Assembly: GCF_014737315.1 (NCBI RefSeq)
Contig: NZ_JPUF01000037.1
Span: 1 to 42,764, forward strand
DNA from: Treponema zioleckii
Lineage (GTDB): Bacteria; Spirochaetota; Spirochaetia; Treponematales; Treponemataceae
Direction: 5' to 3'
Length of the DNA: 42,764 nucleotides
This document shows, one piece after another, positions 8,084-17,619 of the stretch. A program made the position numbers and the translations under genes. The notes under the pieces are model-generated. The model did not search any database. It was not told the DNA's origin and was given only the letters and a program-made list of their open reading frames with translations. The number at the start of each line of letters is the position of its first letter. Position 1 is the stretch's first letter.

Positions 8084-9316
8084 ATGATACAAAGAAATAC
8101 AGGTTTTTCAAATTTAACTGCTGGCTATCTTTTCCCAGAAGTAGCCCGCCGCCGTCGTGAATATGCTTCAAAACATCCGGAGGCATCAATTATTTCTCTT
8201 GGAATTGGAAACACCACCGAGCCGCTTTCAAAACACATTGCAACTGCTATGAGCGAATATGCGTTAGGACTTGCAACTCCAGAAGGCTATTCTGGCTACG
8301 GAGATGAGCAGGGAAACTCAAAGTTGCGTGAGCGAATTGCCGAAGTTTTTTACAAAGGCATGGCAGATGCAAGCGAAGTTTTCATTTCCGATGGTGCTAA
8401 ATGTGATATTTCAAGAATTCAGACTTTATTTGGAAAAAATGTAAAAGTAGCGGTTCAAGACCCTGCTTATCCTGTCTACGTTGACGGTTCTGTTGTCGTA
8501 GGAGCTGCTGGCAAAAATAACGGAACTGGTTACGAGGGAATAACTTATTTGCCTTGTACTCCAGAAAACGATTTCTTTCCGGATCTTTCAAAAATTGAGC
8601 CAGATACATTGATTTATTTCTGCTCACCAAACAATCCGACTGGTGCCACAGCTACAAAAGCCCAGCTCAAAACGTTGGTAGATTTTGCCAACAAAAACGG
8701 ATGCATCATTATTTACGATGCCGCATATTTTGCTTTTATCCGAAATCCAGAACTCCCAAAAACGATTTTTGAGATTGAAGGTGCACGAACTTGTGCAATC
8801 GAAGTGAATTCTTTCTCTAAACCTGCAGGTTTCACTGGCGTTCGTCTTGGCTGGACAATTGTGCCTAATGAATTAAAGTTTGCAGATGGTTCTTCTGTTA
8901 ACCGTGACTGGAATCGTGTTATGACGACTTTGTTCAACGGAGCGTCTAACATTGTACAGGCCGGTGGTCTTGCGGCTCTTGATGAGCAGGGACTAAAAGA
9001 CATGAAGGATTCTGTTGACTATTATCTTGAAAACGGTCGATTGATAAAATCAACTCTTGACGGCGAGAATTTCAAAAAAATCGGCGTTGAAGTTTATTTT
9101 ACAGGAAACGGTCCGTATGTTTGGGCTAAATTCCCTGGATATGAATCATGGGAGATTTTCGACTTGATTCTTGATAAATGCCATGTCGTAACGACTCCGG
9201 GTTCAGGTTTTGGACCTGCTGGCGAAAGTTTCGTTCGATTCAGTTCATTCGGTCACCGAAAAGACATTGAAGAAGCTTGCGAACGGCTTTCAAAACTTGT
9301 TCTTGAAAAGAAATAA
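8084..9316 (+). CDS. dapL: LL-diaminopimelate aminotransferase
   Basis: 410-aa PLP-dependent fold-type I aminotransferase, the usual DapL length. It converts tetrahydrodipicolinate plus glutamate to LL-diaminopimelate in one step for lysine and cell-wall precursor synthesis. The N-terminus (GYLFPEVARRRREY, then ISLGIGNTTEPL) is typical of DapL. SPNNPTG sits at 181-187, and the PLP-binding lysine is K246 in SFSKPAGFTGVRLGW. The start has no Shine-Dalgarno sequence but a promoter-like -10 box ends 9 nt upstream, suggesting leaderless expression. It is monocistronic: palindromic element upstream, hairpin terminator downstream. Confidence 0.95.
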   Translation: MIQRNTGFSNLTAGYLFPEVARRRREYASKHPEASIISLGIGNTTEPLSKHIATAMSEYALGLATPEGYSGYGDEQGNSKLRERIAEVFYKGMADASEVFISDGAKCDISRIQTLFGKNVKVAVQDPAYPVYVDGSVVVGAAGKNNGTGYEGITYLPCTPENDFFPDLSKIEPDTLIYFCSPNNPTGATATKAQLKTLVDFANKNGCIIIYDAAYFAFIRNPELPKTIFEIEGARTCAIEVNSFSKPAGFTGVRLGWTIVPNELKFADGSSVNRDWNRVMTTLFNGASNIVQAGGLAALDEQGLKDMKDSVDYYLENGRLIKSTLDGENFKKIGVEVYFTGNGPYVWAKFPGYESWEIFDLILDKCHVVTTPGSGFGPAGESFVRFSSFGHRKDIEEACERLSKLVLEKK

Positions 9317-9321
9317 AAAAT

Positions 9322-9367
9322 AAAAAAAGCTGACGAAAGTTAAAATGATTTTCGTTCAGCTTTTTTA
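9322..9367. terminator. Bidirectional terminator between dapL and the beta-barrel gene
   Basis: Stem agctgacgaaa/tttcgttcagct with an A-run before and T-run after, so it can work in both directions. It lies between convergent dapL and the minus-strand gene ending at 9387. Confidence 0.8.
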
Positions 9368-9386
9368 TGTTCGTTGTAATTTTTAG

Positions 9387-10631
9387 CTAAAAACTTGTCT
9401 TATATCCAACACTGAATTTTATTGCTTTGCCTTTGTCATCCTGCAAGTCAAGGACGTTGATTTGTCCGAGAACTTTTACGACACCGCCGAATATCTTAAC
9501 GTCCATGAATGGCGAAACCTTAAAATTTGCGTCAGATTTGTAATCGTTAAAATTTGGTATGTCCGTAAAGTGCATGTTCGGAACAGAGAACGTACCATGA
9601 ACTCCAAAAGTCATGTCGTAATCAAAAAAATGCAGTCTGTCGTTCATAATCGTAAGGTTTGCACCAAAAGTATCTTCTATAAATGGCATGTTTGATACAG
9701 TGTAAATCGTGTCGCCTGTAGTTTCGTCCGTGCTTTTTTCGCCCGGAATGTTAAAAACTCCCATGCAGACTTGTGTTCCGCCTTCTCTCATGCGCAATTC
9801 CGTAAGAATAAAAATGTCATCTGCGCTAGGAAATTCATCAATAGATGCAGCTTTTACAATCATGTTCTCAAAACCGAACTGAATGAGGAGGGAAGAGCCA
9901 TAACTTGAACCTATTAAAATGTCAGCGGCAGAATGAAGATTGATTGAATCAATATAAAGGAAAACTTTGTTTCCGTTCGGGTCTTCTGATTTGAACGGAA
10001 TTCCCGCGCCCATCATCAGTTCTGCAGAAAAATATTTTGTTACCGTTCCGAATTTTAAATCCAAAGTAGGTTCTGTGTCATCTTCGTTGTCTTTGTTTTT
10101 GTAAGCCAAAAAAGCGAGCGCAATTGGAAGCGAAGCAGGTTTTATCGTGTAGGAAAAACCGTTTCCGTAAATTCGTTGAATATTTACTCCATTAACTCCA
10201 AACCAATCGTCGGTCATCAAAGAATAAAATGGTTTTATACCAAATTGCTGTTGTAAAAATTCCTCTTTTCCAATAGCATGTACACGTCCTGTAAAGACGT
10301 TTAGCGAGTGAATTTTTCCGTATGCTGGAAGTATGTACGTTGCTGAAAGTGAATCCATCCTGAATGTGGCGATTTTGTCACCGAACAGACCTGAAGATGA
10401 AACGTCAGACGTGTTAATTGAAATATCAGCGTTCAAAATCAAATTTGAACTAAAATTCAATTGTCCTGAAAGGTATCCGTCTAAAGCAAAGGTCGGGTCG
10501 TATGAACTGGATGAGGGATCCGAAGCGACCGTACCGTTTAATCCTAAATTTCCAGAAATAAATGGTGCTGCATTGATTGTCGCTCCTAAAACAAAGAGAC
10601 CAAAAGCAGTACATATTTTTATCAAATTCAT
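9387..10631 (-). CDS. Putative outer-membrane beta-barrel protein
   Basis: 414 aa with a cleavable-looking signal peptide (MNLIKICTAFGLFVLGATINA, cleavage near 21-23). The mature part has alternating hydrophobic residues, many glycines and aromatic residues, and ends SVGYKTSF with a C-terminal phenylalanine, as in outer-membrane barrels. I do not recognise a named family; it resembles the uncharacterised surface or porin-like proteins common in treponemes. GGAG lies 9 nt upstream of the ATG. It is a single gene that converges on dapL and diverges from the chemotaxis operon. A role in permeability or adhesion would be only inference. Confidence 0.6.
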   Translation of the reverse strand: MNLIKICTAFGLFVLGATINAAPFISGNLGLNGTVASDPSSSSYDPTFALDGYLSGQLNFSSNLILNADISINTSDVSSSGLFGDKIATFRMDSLSATYILPAYGKIHSLNVFTGRVHAIGKEEFLQQQFGIKPFYSLMTDDWFGVNGVNIQRIYGNGFSYTIKPASLPIALAFLAYKNKDNEDDTEPTLDLKFGTVTKYFSAELMMGAGIPFKSEDPNGNKVFLYIDSINLHSAADILIGSSYGSSLLIQFGFENMIVKAASIDEFPSADDIFILTELRMREGGTQVCMGVFNIPGEKSTDETTGDTIYTVSNMPFIEDTFGANLTIMNDRLHFFDYDMTFGVHGTFSVPNMHFTDIPNFNDYKSDANFKVSPFMDVKIFGGVVKVLGQINVLDLQDDKGKAIKFSVGYKTSF

Positions 10632-10886
10632 TTATAATAGCTCCGAATTTTTAGTCTAGGATGTTCTATCACATAGAAAATCCTTGTTTCTTGTTTATCG
10701 GAAGATTTTGAATCTGTTTTGATAAAATTGTGTGGCAGATTGTAAATTTTGACGACATATTATTTTAAAAAGTGAAAAAAATTATGTGAGGTTGACTTGA
10801 ATAAAATTTAAAATCACGGAAAATGTCAAATACAAATGTATTCTTAAAGAAATATTAAAATAGTTTGAGATATTTGTATTTTTTTC

Positions 10887-10914
10887 TTGACTTTGAAAGT
10901 GGAAAGGTTAAAAT
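10887..10914 (+). promoter_or_regulatory. Candidate promoter of the cheAWXY operon (TTGACT-16-TAAAAT)
   Basis: TTGACT at 10887-10892 and TAAAAT at 10909-10914 are 16 bp apart. The cheA ATG at 10922 is only 7 nt beyond the -10 box. The GGAAAGG that might be read as a ribosome site lies inside the promoter spacer, upstream of any transcript from here, which points to leaderless cheA mRNA from this promoter. Confidence 0.55.
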
Positions 10915-10921
10915 AAGTTAT

Positions 10922-13315
10922 ATGAGTGATTATCTTGATGCAAACAATGAAGAATTATTGAAAGATTACTTCTCAGAATCTGAGCTTATGGTCGATAACT
11001 TGGAAAGTAATATTTTGGCAATTGAAAATGATCCTAATAATCATGATGCCATTGATGAGATTTTCCGAGCAGCCCATACATTAAAAGGAAACTCTGCGAC
11101 TGTTGAGTTTACTGAGATTTCTCACTTCGCTCACATAATGGAGGATTTGCTTGATGAAGTCAGATCCGATCGTGTCAAGGTAACTGAGCCTGTCGTAGAC
11201 ACCTTGCTTACAGCCCTTGATGTGATAAAAGCCATGCTTGAGGCTCGAACAAACGGTAGCATTTATGGCGAGAGTGTTGATGAGATTACCGAAAAAATCA
11301 AATCATTTATTCCAGATGGTTCTGGAAAAGCAAAAGCAGCTTCTGCTCCTGCAAAACCGGCTCCTGCGCCTCAGCCAGCTGCTCCGGTTGCGGCTCCTGC
11401 AGCAGAAAATGTAACTGTTGCTCTTTCTGAGTATGAACTTGCAGAATTAAAGCAAGGCTGTGCCGCTGGACAAAAATTGTGGTCTGTAAACGTAGTGTTT
11501 GATGAAAACAATCCTATGAACACCGTAGGTGGTATTCAGGTATTTGCGGCATTGAAGGCTTGCGGTACGGTTCTTAAGACCGTTCCTGATTTTGATGCTC
11601 TTTACGAGGATGTTTTCTACAAGGAAGTTGTTTATTATGTAGCAACTTCGAATACGGCTGACCAAATCGAAGATACGGCCTTCCTCGATGACGTTACTCT
11701 TAGCGTAGATGCGAAAAATCTTGATAATGCGGTTTCTAAGGATAGTGCCCCTGCAAAAGCAGCTCCAGCTGCGGCACCACAGCCAGCGCCTGTTTCATCT
11801 CCTGCCGTATCGGCTCCTGCACCTGTTGCTGAAACTTCTGCGGCAAGCGTACCGGCAGTGGCTACAGAAAATAAGCCTGCTGCAAAAGCTCCTGCAAAGG
11901 GTGCGGCGGCGAGCGGACATGCACAGCAGAGTTCAATTCTCCGTGTAGATTCAAAACGAATTGACTACTTGTTGAACCTTATCAGTGAGACTGTTATTAC
12001 GAAAGCATCGTTCAACCAGAGTGCGAGCCAGCTTGCGGACATGCTTGTTCAGTTCCAGACATTGGATTCTTCTTTCAAAGAAAAAGTAAGAAAAATGTTT
12101 GAGCAACTTCCTCAGTATCTTGAAGAAATTCAGAACGGTGTTGCTGTAAAAGACATAAAATCAAATATTCTCAATGAGTTTGGTGATATTGCAAATTACT
12201 TTGATGCTTTTGAAACTAGATTCAAAGATTTGAATTCAAAATTCCATTCTTCAACACAGAATCTCGGTCGTATTGCCGGTGAATTGCAAGAGGGCGTAAT
12301 GAAAATCCGAATGGTTCCTATCAGTCAGATTTTCGATCGTTTCCCGCGTGTTGTTCGCGATTTGCAGCGTGATTTGGGTAAAAAAGTTACTTTGCTTATT
12401 GAAGGTGAAGAGACAGAACTTGATAAGACTGTAATTGATGACCTTATGGATCCTATCATGCACTGTATTCGAAACTCGGTTGACCACGGAATTGAAAAGC
12501 CTGATGTTCGAAAAGCTGCCGGAAAAGATGAAACCGGTACCGTTATGTTGAAGGCTGCCAATGAAGGTAACATGATTATTATTGATGTTGTCGATGATGG
12601 TGGCGGAATTGATGTACAGAAGGTAAAAAATAAGGCTATCAGCAAGGGGCTTATTCATCCAAATAAAGTTCTTACAGATCAGGAAGCTGCTCAGCTTATC
12701 TTTATGCCAGGTTTCTCAACGGCAGAAAAGATTACCAACGTTTCTGGACGAGGTGTAGGTCTTGATGTTGTAAAGACGATGATTGAGAAGTTGAATGGTA
12801 CTGTTACTGTTACAACCGAGCATGGAAAAGGCTCTAAGTTTAGTATTCGTTTGCCATTGACTTTGGCTATTATTCAGGGACTTTTGGTTCAAGTTGGACG
12901 AGAAGTTTACTCAATTCCAATTGCCTCTGTTATTGAGAGTGTTCGTGTAAAAAAATCAGAAATCAACACGATTGACAACTATGAAGTTTTGAATGTTCGT
13001 AATGAAGTAATAAGCGTGCTTAGATTGAGTCGCTTGTTTAATATTAGAACTTCAGAAGAAGGTGAGTACTGCTTTGTTGTAATTGTTGGTTCTCAAGATA
13101 AAAAAATCGGTATTATGGTTGATAGTCTTATCGGTGAGGAAGACGTTGTAATCAAGCCATTGCGTGATCAGTTCACACAGTCTCCTGGTATTGCCGGTGC
13201 ATCTATTCTTGGTGATGGTTCAGTTTCTTTGATTATCGATGTAACGCAGCTCCTTGAGCTTGGTGTTCGACAAGAGATTGAAGCAAGACAGGAAAATGGA
13301 TTGCTGAGCGACTAG
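10922..13315 (+). CDS. cheA: Chemotaxis histidine kinase CheA
   Basis: 797 aa from the ATG at 10922 (MSDYLDANNEE); an upstream in-frame TTG is rejected because it overlaps the promoter. Domains in order: P1/Hpt with phospho-acceptor His52 in AAHTLKGNSATVEF; a P2-like domain bounded by Ala/Pro-rich linkers (near 135-165 and 275-335); P3 dimerisation helices; P4 ATPase with N-box HCIRNSVDHGIE, G1 DVVDDGGGID and GRGVGLDVV; and a C-terminal P5 CheW-like regulatory domain. It passes receptor signals to CheY. It is the first gene of a four-gene operon, with cheW 41 bp downstream, the treponemal order cheA-cheW-cheX-cheY. Confidence 0.97.
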   Translation: MSDYLDANNEELLKDYFSESELMVDNLESNILAIENDPNNHDAIDEIFRAAHTLKGNSATVEFTEISHFAHIMEDLLDEVRSDRVKVTEPVVDTLLTALDVIKAMLEARTNGSIYGESVDEITEKIKSFIPDGSGKAKAASAPAKPAPAPQPAAPVAAPAAENVTVALSEYELAELKQGCAAGQKLWSVNVVFDENNPMNTVGGIQVFAALKACGTVLKTVPDFDALYEDVFYKEVVYYVATSNTADQIEDTAFLDDVTLSVDAKNLDNAVSKDSAPAKAAPAAAPQPAPVSSPAVSAPAPVAETSAASVPAVATENKPAAKAPAKGAAASGHAQQSSILRVDSKRIDYLLNLISETVITKASFNQSASQLADMLVQFQTLDSSFKEKVRKMFEQLPQYLEEIQNGVAVKDIKSNILNEFGDIANYFDAFETRFKDLNSKFHSSTQNLGRIAGELQEGVMKIRMVPISQIFDRFPRVVRDLQRDLGKKVTLLIEGEETELDKTVIDDLMDPIMHCIRNSVDHGIEKPDVRKAAGKDETGTVMLKAANEGNMIIIDVVDDGGGIDVQKVKNKAISKGLIHPNKVLTDQEAAQLIFMPGFSTAEKITNVSGRGVGLDVVKTMIEKLNGTVTVTTEHGKGSKFSIRLPLTLAIIQGLLVQVGREVYSIPIASVIESVRVKKSEINTIDNYEVLNVRNEVISVLRLSRLFNIRTSEEGEYCFVVIVGSQDKKIGIMVDSLIGEEDVVIKPLRDQFTQSPGIAGASILGDGSVSLIIDVTQLLELGVRQEIEARQENGLLSD

Positions 13316-13356
13316 CTGATAACTGGTTAATTTATACTATGAATAAGGAGAATTAA

Positions 13357-14820
13357 ATGGAAACCCCAGCAAATCAGAGTCAGCCTTCTATTAATACGGT
13401 TTTGAAAGAAAGTCTTGGTTCGCTCCAGTTGCAAGGACTTAATGAAACTGTTGCAAACGAAAAAAATGATCAGATGGCTGCGATTGACTATAAAATGGTT
13501 ACTTTTTCGCTAGCTGGAAAGGACTATGCAATTGACATTATGAAAGTAAAAGAAATTGCAAAGGCTGGTCGTTTTACTTATGTACCAAATACATTGCCGT
13601 TTGTGCTTGGTGTATACAACCTTCGTGGCGAGATTATCCCGATTGTAGATTTGCGACTTTTCTTCAATATTGATGTGCCAGAAAGAAAATATGATGCATT
13701 GGAAAATATGCTCATCGTAAATATTGCAGATCAGTTGTTTGGTGTTGTTGTTGATGACATTGACAAAGTTGTCGGTATTCAAAAATCAACGATTAATCCG
13801 CCACACCCGCTTTTTGGTGATATTAATATAAAATACATTCAAGGTGTTGTTGAGGTAAATAATCGACTTTACATCTTGCTTGATATCGAAAGAATCTTTG
13901 GAGCAAAAACAGAGGCTAAGTCTGTTGAGGCTGCGGCTGGAACCGTAAAAGAAGTTTCTGGAAGAATGTCTGTTCCGGTTGCTAATGCTCCCGTAGCGGA
14001 AGTTGCACAGACTTCGGCTGCAAAAGTATCTTCGCCATCTAAGGCTGCTCCTGCTCCGGAACCTAAAAAAGAGGCGAAAGCCGTTGATTATACATTCATC
14101 GTTGAAGGGCTTGCTTCTTTACGAAAGTTTGTAGTGACTTCATTGAACGATGCATGGATAAAAGACCGTTACGCAGATTGGGAAGCCGAGAGAGGAGAGG
14201 GCAAAACTCAGCTTCAGAGTGCAGCTGATGCAGATGCATATTTGGCTCCGTTCTATTCGCCTTGTACTGGAACTTGGTGGAAGAAGGATTATGCGGATGC
14301 GCTTTATAAGTCATTGCCAGATAATACTGCAAAGCAGATTGTTGTTTGGAATCCTGGATGTGGTAAAGGATACGAAACTTATTCATTTGCTTGTCTCTTG
14401 AAAAAACGTTATCCTAGTGCTAAAGTTCGTGTTTATGCACATGAAATTGATTTGTTGAGCATTTCAAATGCACCGTTACTTTCGGTTCCTAATGATGTGG
14501 CAAATGATTGGTATTCACCGTATGTTACTAAAAAAGCAAATGGTGAATTCACTTTTAATCAAGAAATTCGTGACAGCATCATGTTTGAGTATCATGATTG
14601 TTCGAATACTAACTCTTTGCCACCTGTTGATATAATTCTTGCAAGAGATGTGCTTTCATTCTTGCCTGAAAAATCACAGCAGTCTATCGTTGCTGATTTT
14701 GCAGAAAAGCTTAAGGGCAACGGTATTGTAATTCTTGGACGTAATGAGTCATTGGAAAGTGACAATAAGTGGTCTGTTAATAAAAGCGGATCGGTTACCA
14801 TTTTCGGGAAAAATAAATAG
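13357..14820 (+). CDS. cheW: CheW coupling protein fused to a CheR-like domain
   Basis: 487 aa. Residues ~45-175 form a CheW domain (MVTFSLAGKDYAIDIMKVKEI..., VYNLRGEIIPIVDLR). An Ala/Pro/Lys linker (~185-240) leads to a C-terminal region resembling CheR methyltransferase, with IVVWNPGCGKGYETYSFACL in place of the CheR SAM-binding loop and a following Asp/Glu (HEID). Spirochaetes are known to carry such a CheW-CheR-like fusion that takes part in their unusually curved chemoreceptor arrays. Whether the SAM site here is active cannot be told: the CheR loop STGEEPYSLA is changed to GKGYETYSFA. AAGGAG precedes the ATG. Third-position composition matches cheA. Confidence 0.93.
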   Translation: METPANQSQPSINTVLKESLGSLQLQGLNETVANEKNDQMAAIDYKMVTFSLAGKDYAIDIMKVKEIAKAGRFTYVPNTLPFVLGVYNLRGEIIPIVDLRLFFNIDVPERKYDALENMLIVNIADQLFGVVVDDIDKVVGIQKSTINPPHPLFGDINIKYIQGVVEVNNRLYILLDIERIFGAKTEAKSVEAAAGTVKEVSGRMSVPVANAPVAEVAQTSAAKVSSPSKAAPAPEPKKEAKAVDYTFIVEGLASLRKFVVTSLNDAWIKDRYADWEAERGEGKTQLQSAADADAYLAPFYSPCTGTWWKKDYADALYKSLPDNTAKQIVVWNPGCGKGYETYSFACLLKKRYPSAKVRVYAHEIDLLSISNAPLLSVPNDVANDWYSPYVTKKANGEFTFNQEIRDSIMFEYHDCSNTNSLPPVDIILARDVLSFLPEKSQQSIVADFAEKLKGNGIVILGRNESLESDNKWSVNKSGSVTIFGKNK

Positions 14821-14834
14821 AGGAGAAATAGTAC

Positions 14835-15317
14835 ATGAGAGTAGAGTACATTAATCCGTTTGTAGAAACCTCTTACCAGATTTTGAAGGAGGTTCTTGGC
14901 GGTGCTACTGTTACCCGCGGTGACTTATATTTGAAATCAACTGCTATGCCTGTTATGGGTGTTGCGGCATTTGTAGGTCTTGCTGGAGATGTTGAAGGTC
15001 GTGTTTTGTTCGACATGACATTTGAAACCGCACTTAATATTGCTTCTGCAATGAACGGTGAAAAACTTTCTGAATTTGATGATTTGGCAAAGGCTACAAT
15101 TAGTGAATTGGCGAATTTGATTACAGCTCAGGCTGTTACAAAATTGCACGAGCTTGGTTTTAAATTCGACTTGACTCCACCTGCTTTGTTTGCTGGTGAA
15201 AAAATGGAAATTGCTGCAATGGGTGGAAATTCAAACAGCGTTGAGGCTTTGATCGTTCCTCTAATTACAGATTGTGGTAAAATTGAAGTAAACGTCGCAA
15301 TTCGCGAACGCGTATAA
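14835..15317 (+). CDS. cheX: CheY-P phosphatase CheX
   Basis: 160 aa, whole-length CheX. It dephosphorylates CheY-P and stands in for CheZ in spirochaetes. The catalytic E-x-x-N motif is seen as E91-L-A-N94 in ISELANLITAQA, and the family GxVxF-type strand (GDVEGRVLFDM) precedes it. GAGGAG lies before the ATG. It is 14 bp after cheW and 14 bp before cheY, so translation is probably coupled. Confidence 0.95.
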   Translation: MRVEYINPFVETSYQILKEVLGGATVTRGDLYLKSTAMPVMGVAAFVGLAGDVEGRVLFDMTFETALNIASAMNGEKLSEFDDLAKATISELANLITAQAVTKLHELGFKFDLTPPALFAGEKMEIAAMGGNSNSVEALIVPLITDCGKIEVNVAIRERV

Positions 15318-15331
15318 TAAGGAGTATCATT

Positions 15332-15769
15332 ATGAAAACAAAACAGGATTTTCCTTCAATCAATGAGCGTCCGCCAGAAGGTGTAAATGCTGACGGCACA
15401 AAAATCCGTGTGTTGGTAGTTGATGATTCAATGTTCGTTGCAAAGCAGCTTGGGCAGATTCTTACAAGTGAAGGATATGAAGTAGTTGCAACAGCGGTTG
15501 ATGGAAAAGATGGTGTAGATAAATATAAGGAACTTTGTCCAAACGTTGACTTAGTTACTATGGATATTACTATGCCGCGAATGGATGGTCTTACAGCACT
15601 TGAGCAGATTATGGCTTTTGACAAGAATGCAAAAGTTATTATGGTAAGTGCTCTTGGTAAAGAGGAGTTGGTAAAAAAATCACTTCTTCTCGGTGCGAAG
15701 AACTACATCGTTAAGCCACTTGACCGCAAGAAGGTTCTTGAAAGAATCTCTTCTGCAGTAAAAAACTAA
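15332..15769 (+). CDS. cheY: Chemotaxis response regulator CheY
   Basis: 145-aa single receiver domain. Acidic pair D31/D32 (VLVVDDS), phospho-acceptor D78 in VTMDITMPRMDG, switch Ser106 (MVSALG) and Lys128 (IVKPL) are all present. Compared with a typical CheY there is an extra ~24-residue N-terminal segment before the first strand. ATAAGGAG supports the start. It is last in the che operon and is followed by a terminator. Phosphorylated by CheA, it acts on the flagellar switch and is reset by CheX. Confidence 0.96.
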   Translation: MKTKQDFPSINERPPEGVNADGTKIRVLVVDDSMFVAKQLGQILTSEGYEVVATAVDGKDGVDKYKELCPNVDLVTMDITMPRMDGLTALEQIMAFDKNAKVIMVSALGKEELVKKSLLLGAKNYIVKPLDRKKVLERISSAVKN

Positions 15770-15781
15770 TATATGTTTTTG

Positions 15782-15819
15782 AAAAAGCGCAGTTGTAATT
15801 TGCAATTGTGCTTTTTTTA
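15782..15819 (+). terminator. Terminator of the che operon
   Basis: Stem aaagcgcagttg/caattgtgcttt (with G-T pairs) and a T-run, starting about 13 bp after the cheY stop codon. Confidence 0.82.
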
Positions 15820-15992
15820 TTCTCTCCTAAAAGCTTTCTGTTTGTCCTTTCTTGTCTTTTTTTTGAAATATAATTGTTAAAAAAATCTTCTAAAACTATA
15901 TAAAAGTTTTTTTAATGACATAAATCTTTATTTTTGTTACTTTGTTTTACCATTTGTCTATTTTGAATTTTTAGCATTTTAGGAGAATTTTT

Positions 15993-17600
15993 ATGAAGAA
16001 ATATTTTTTGCTAGCCGGTTTGTGCAGTCTTTTTGCTTTGTTTGCAATTGGGTGCAAGGCAGACGCTGAGGAGGAAGATTCGCTTACGGGTGTTTCGATT
16101 TCTGGAAGCGGAAAAGCCCGCATCGGAGGCAAATCAGCATTGACCGCGACACCTAAAAAGACGGGAAGCCCTGAAATCACATATTCGTGGAGTCTTTCAT
16201 CAGACAGCCAAGCATCGTTGAGCGCGACAACAGGAGAAAGCGTCGAGCTTTCCGTGAGCGACAGCGCATTGGAAGGAGACAGCGTAACGGTGACCGTGAC
16301 CGCCACATGGGGAACCGTCAGCGTGCAAGGAGAAAAAACGGTGACTTTCTCGACAACACCGACACTCTCGTTGACGGACACGCCTGTGGGATATGCCAGC
16401 CTTAGCACAGACTACTCAACTTCTGACGGAACCACTGTAACAACTCGCGAAGAGCTTCTCTCTGCCCTCTCGAATGGCGGAGTCATCATCATCGACGGCA
16501 TGATTGACATGAGCGAGGGAAAATTGTGGGAAAGCGGAAAGACTTCAATGTCAACAGCTCCATCTGCGTTGGATTCTTTCGTGAATTCGACCGTTTCAAC
16601 ATATTCTGACTATGCCGACTGGGTTGATAAATATACTGCGGCATGTGCGGAGAATACCGAAGATGGGGATGCAACAGCTCCAACAAACGCATCGCACAGT
16701 TCTTTGTACGGTGATTTGTGGAAATTGAATGAAGCGTACGGAAATCTCATTAAAGTTACGATCTCAAAAGACGGAACGACTCTCATCGGAAAGGACGAGA
16801 ACTGTGGAATCCGTGGCGGTTCGATTCAAATAAACGGAAAGAAAAACATCATAATCCGCAATCTTACGATTCAAGATCCATGCGACCCGTTCCCGCATCA
16901 TGAAGTTTCTACTTCAAATAAGGCATATAAAGCCTCAGACGGCTACAACGCCCAGTGGGACGGCATCTGCATTCAGGGAAGCAGCTCGTACATCTGGGTT
17001 GACCACTGCACTTTTGAGGACACTCTCACTTTGGCATACACGACAAACACGACGAAAGAGAAATGGCAGATTTTCGACGGTCTCTGCGACATGAAGGGTG
17101 ACTCCACGAACATCACCGTCTCAAACTGCCACTTCAAGAAACACGACAAGACAATGCTGATTGGCTCATCTGATTCGGACGGAGACAACTCAAAGCGCTT
17201 TGTTTCCCTCATCGGAAATTATTTCGAGAATTGCGGTCAGCGCCTGCCCATGGTCAGAAACTCGACGATTCATGTTTTGAACAATTATTACACAACGTCA
17301 GGCTCTCCATATTCTTCACAGTCGTGCGTCAATGCTAGAAAGAACGCGATTGTGTATGCGGAGAACAACTATTTCGGCTCCGGCTGCAAATACTCGTTCA
17401 ATGCCGCGTCTGGCGATTCGACTCCAGTCCTCCACGCAAGCGGAAACGCAGGAGAAAAGGTTTCTTCGACAAGCAACATTTCCGCAACTGATTCAACTTT
17501 GTTCAGCTCTCTGAGTATCTACACCTACACCGCCGTCACAGCCGATGAGGCCAAGACGAATGCGGAAGAAAACGCTGGCGCAGTTTGTTTATTGCAATAA
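15993..17600 (+). CDS. Secreted pectate lyase lipoprotein (PL1 type) with N-terminal Ig-like domain
   Basis: 535 aa. Lipoprotein signal MKKYFLLAGL... with lipobox FAIGC (Cys21). An acidic linker leads to a bacterial Ig-like domain (~28-110: GVSISGSGKARIGGKSALTA..., then VTVTVTATWG) that may bind polysaccharide. The rest is a right-handed parallel beta-helix of the pectate lyase C/PL1 kind: IWVDHCTFEDTL with WVDH at 335-338, DGLCDMKGDSTNITVSNC, and RLPMVR with catalytic-type Arg417 and Arg422 in the RxPxxR motif. It cleaves polygalacturonate by beta-elimination at the cell surface. GC content is visibly higher than in neighbours and includes many 'gac/gcg' codons, so recent acquisition is possible. 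AGGAG precedes the ATG. Confidence 0.9.
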   Translation: MKKYFLLAGLCSLFALFAIGCKADAEEEDSLTGVSISGSGKARIGGKSALTATPKKTGSPEITYSWSLSSDSQASLSATTGESVELSVSDSALEGDSVTVTVTATWGTVSVQGEKTVTFSTTPTLSLTDTPVGYASLSTDYSTSDGTTVTTREELLSALSNGGVIIIDGMIDMSEGKLWESGKTSMSTAPSALDSFVNSTVSTYSDYADWVDKYTAACAENTEDGDATAPTNASHSSLYGDLWKLNEAYGNLIKVTISKDGTTLIGKDENCGIRGGSIQINGKKNIIIRNLTIQDPCDPFPHHEVSTSNKAYKASDGYNAQWDGICIQGSSSYIWVDHCTFEDTLTLAYTTNTTKEKWQIFDGLCDMKGDSTNITVSNCHFKKHDKTMLIGSSDSDGDNSKRFVSLIGNYFENCGQRLPMVRNSTIHVLNNYYTTSGSPYSSQSCVNARKNAIVYAENNYFGSGCKYSFNAASGDSTPVLHASGNAGEKVSSTSNISATDSTLFSSLSIYTYTAVTADEAKTNAEENAGAVCLLQ

Positions 17601-17619
17601 TTTTCCTCGCACGTTCCGC

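Noticed and set aside
10865-10921. Upstream TTG start adding 19 residues to CheA
   Set aside because: It overlaps the promoter-like TTGACT/TAAAAT boxes, and the added peptide is not CheA-like; CheA P1 starts naturally at 10922.
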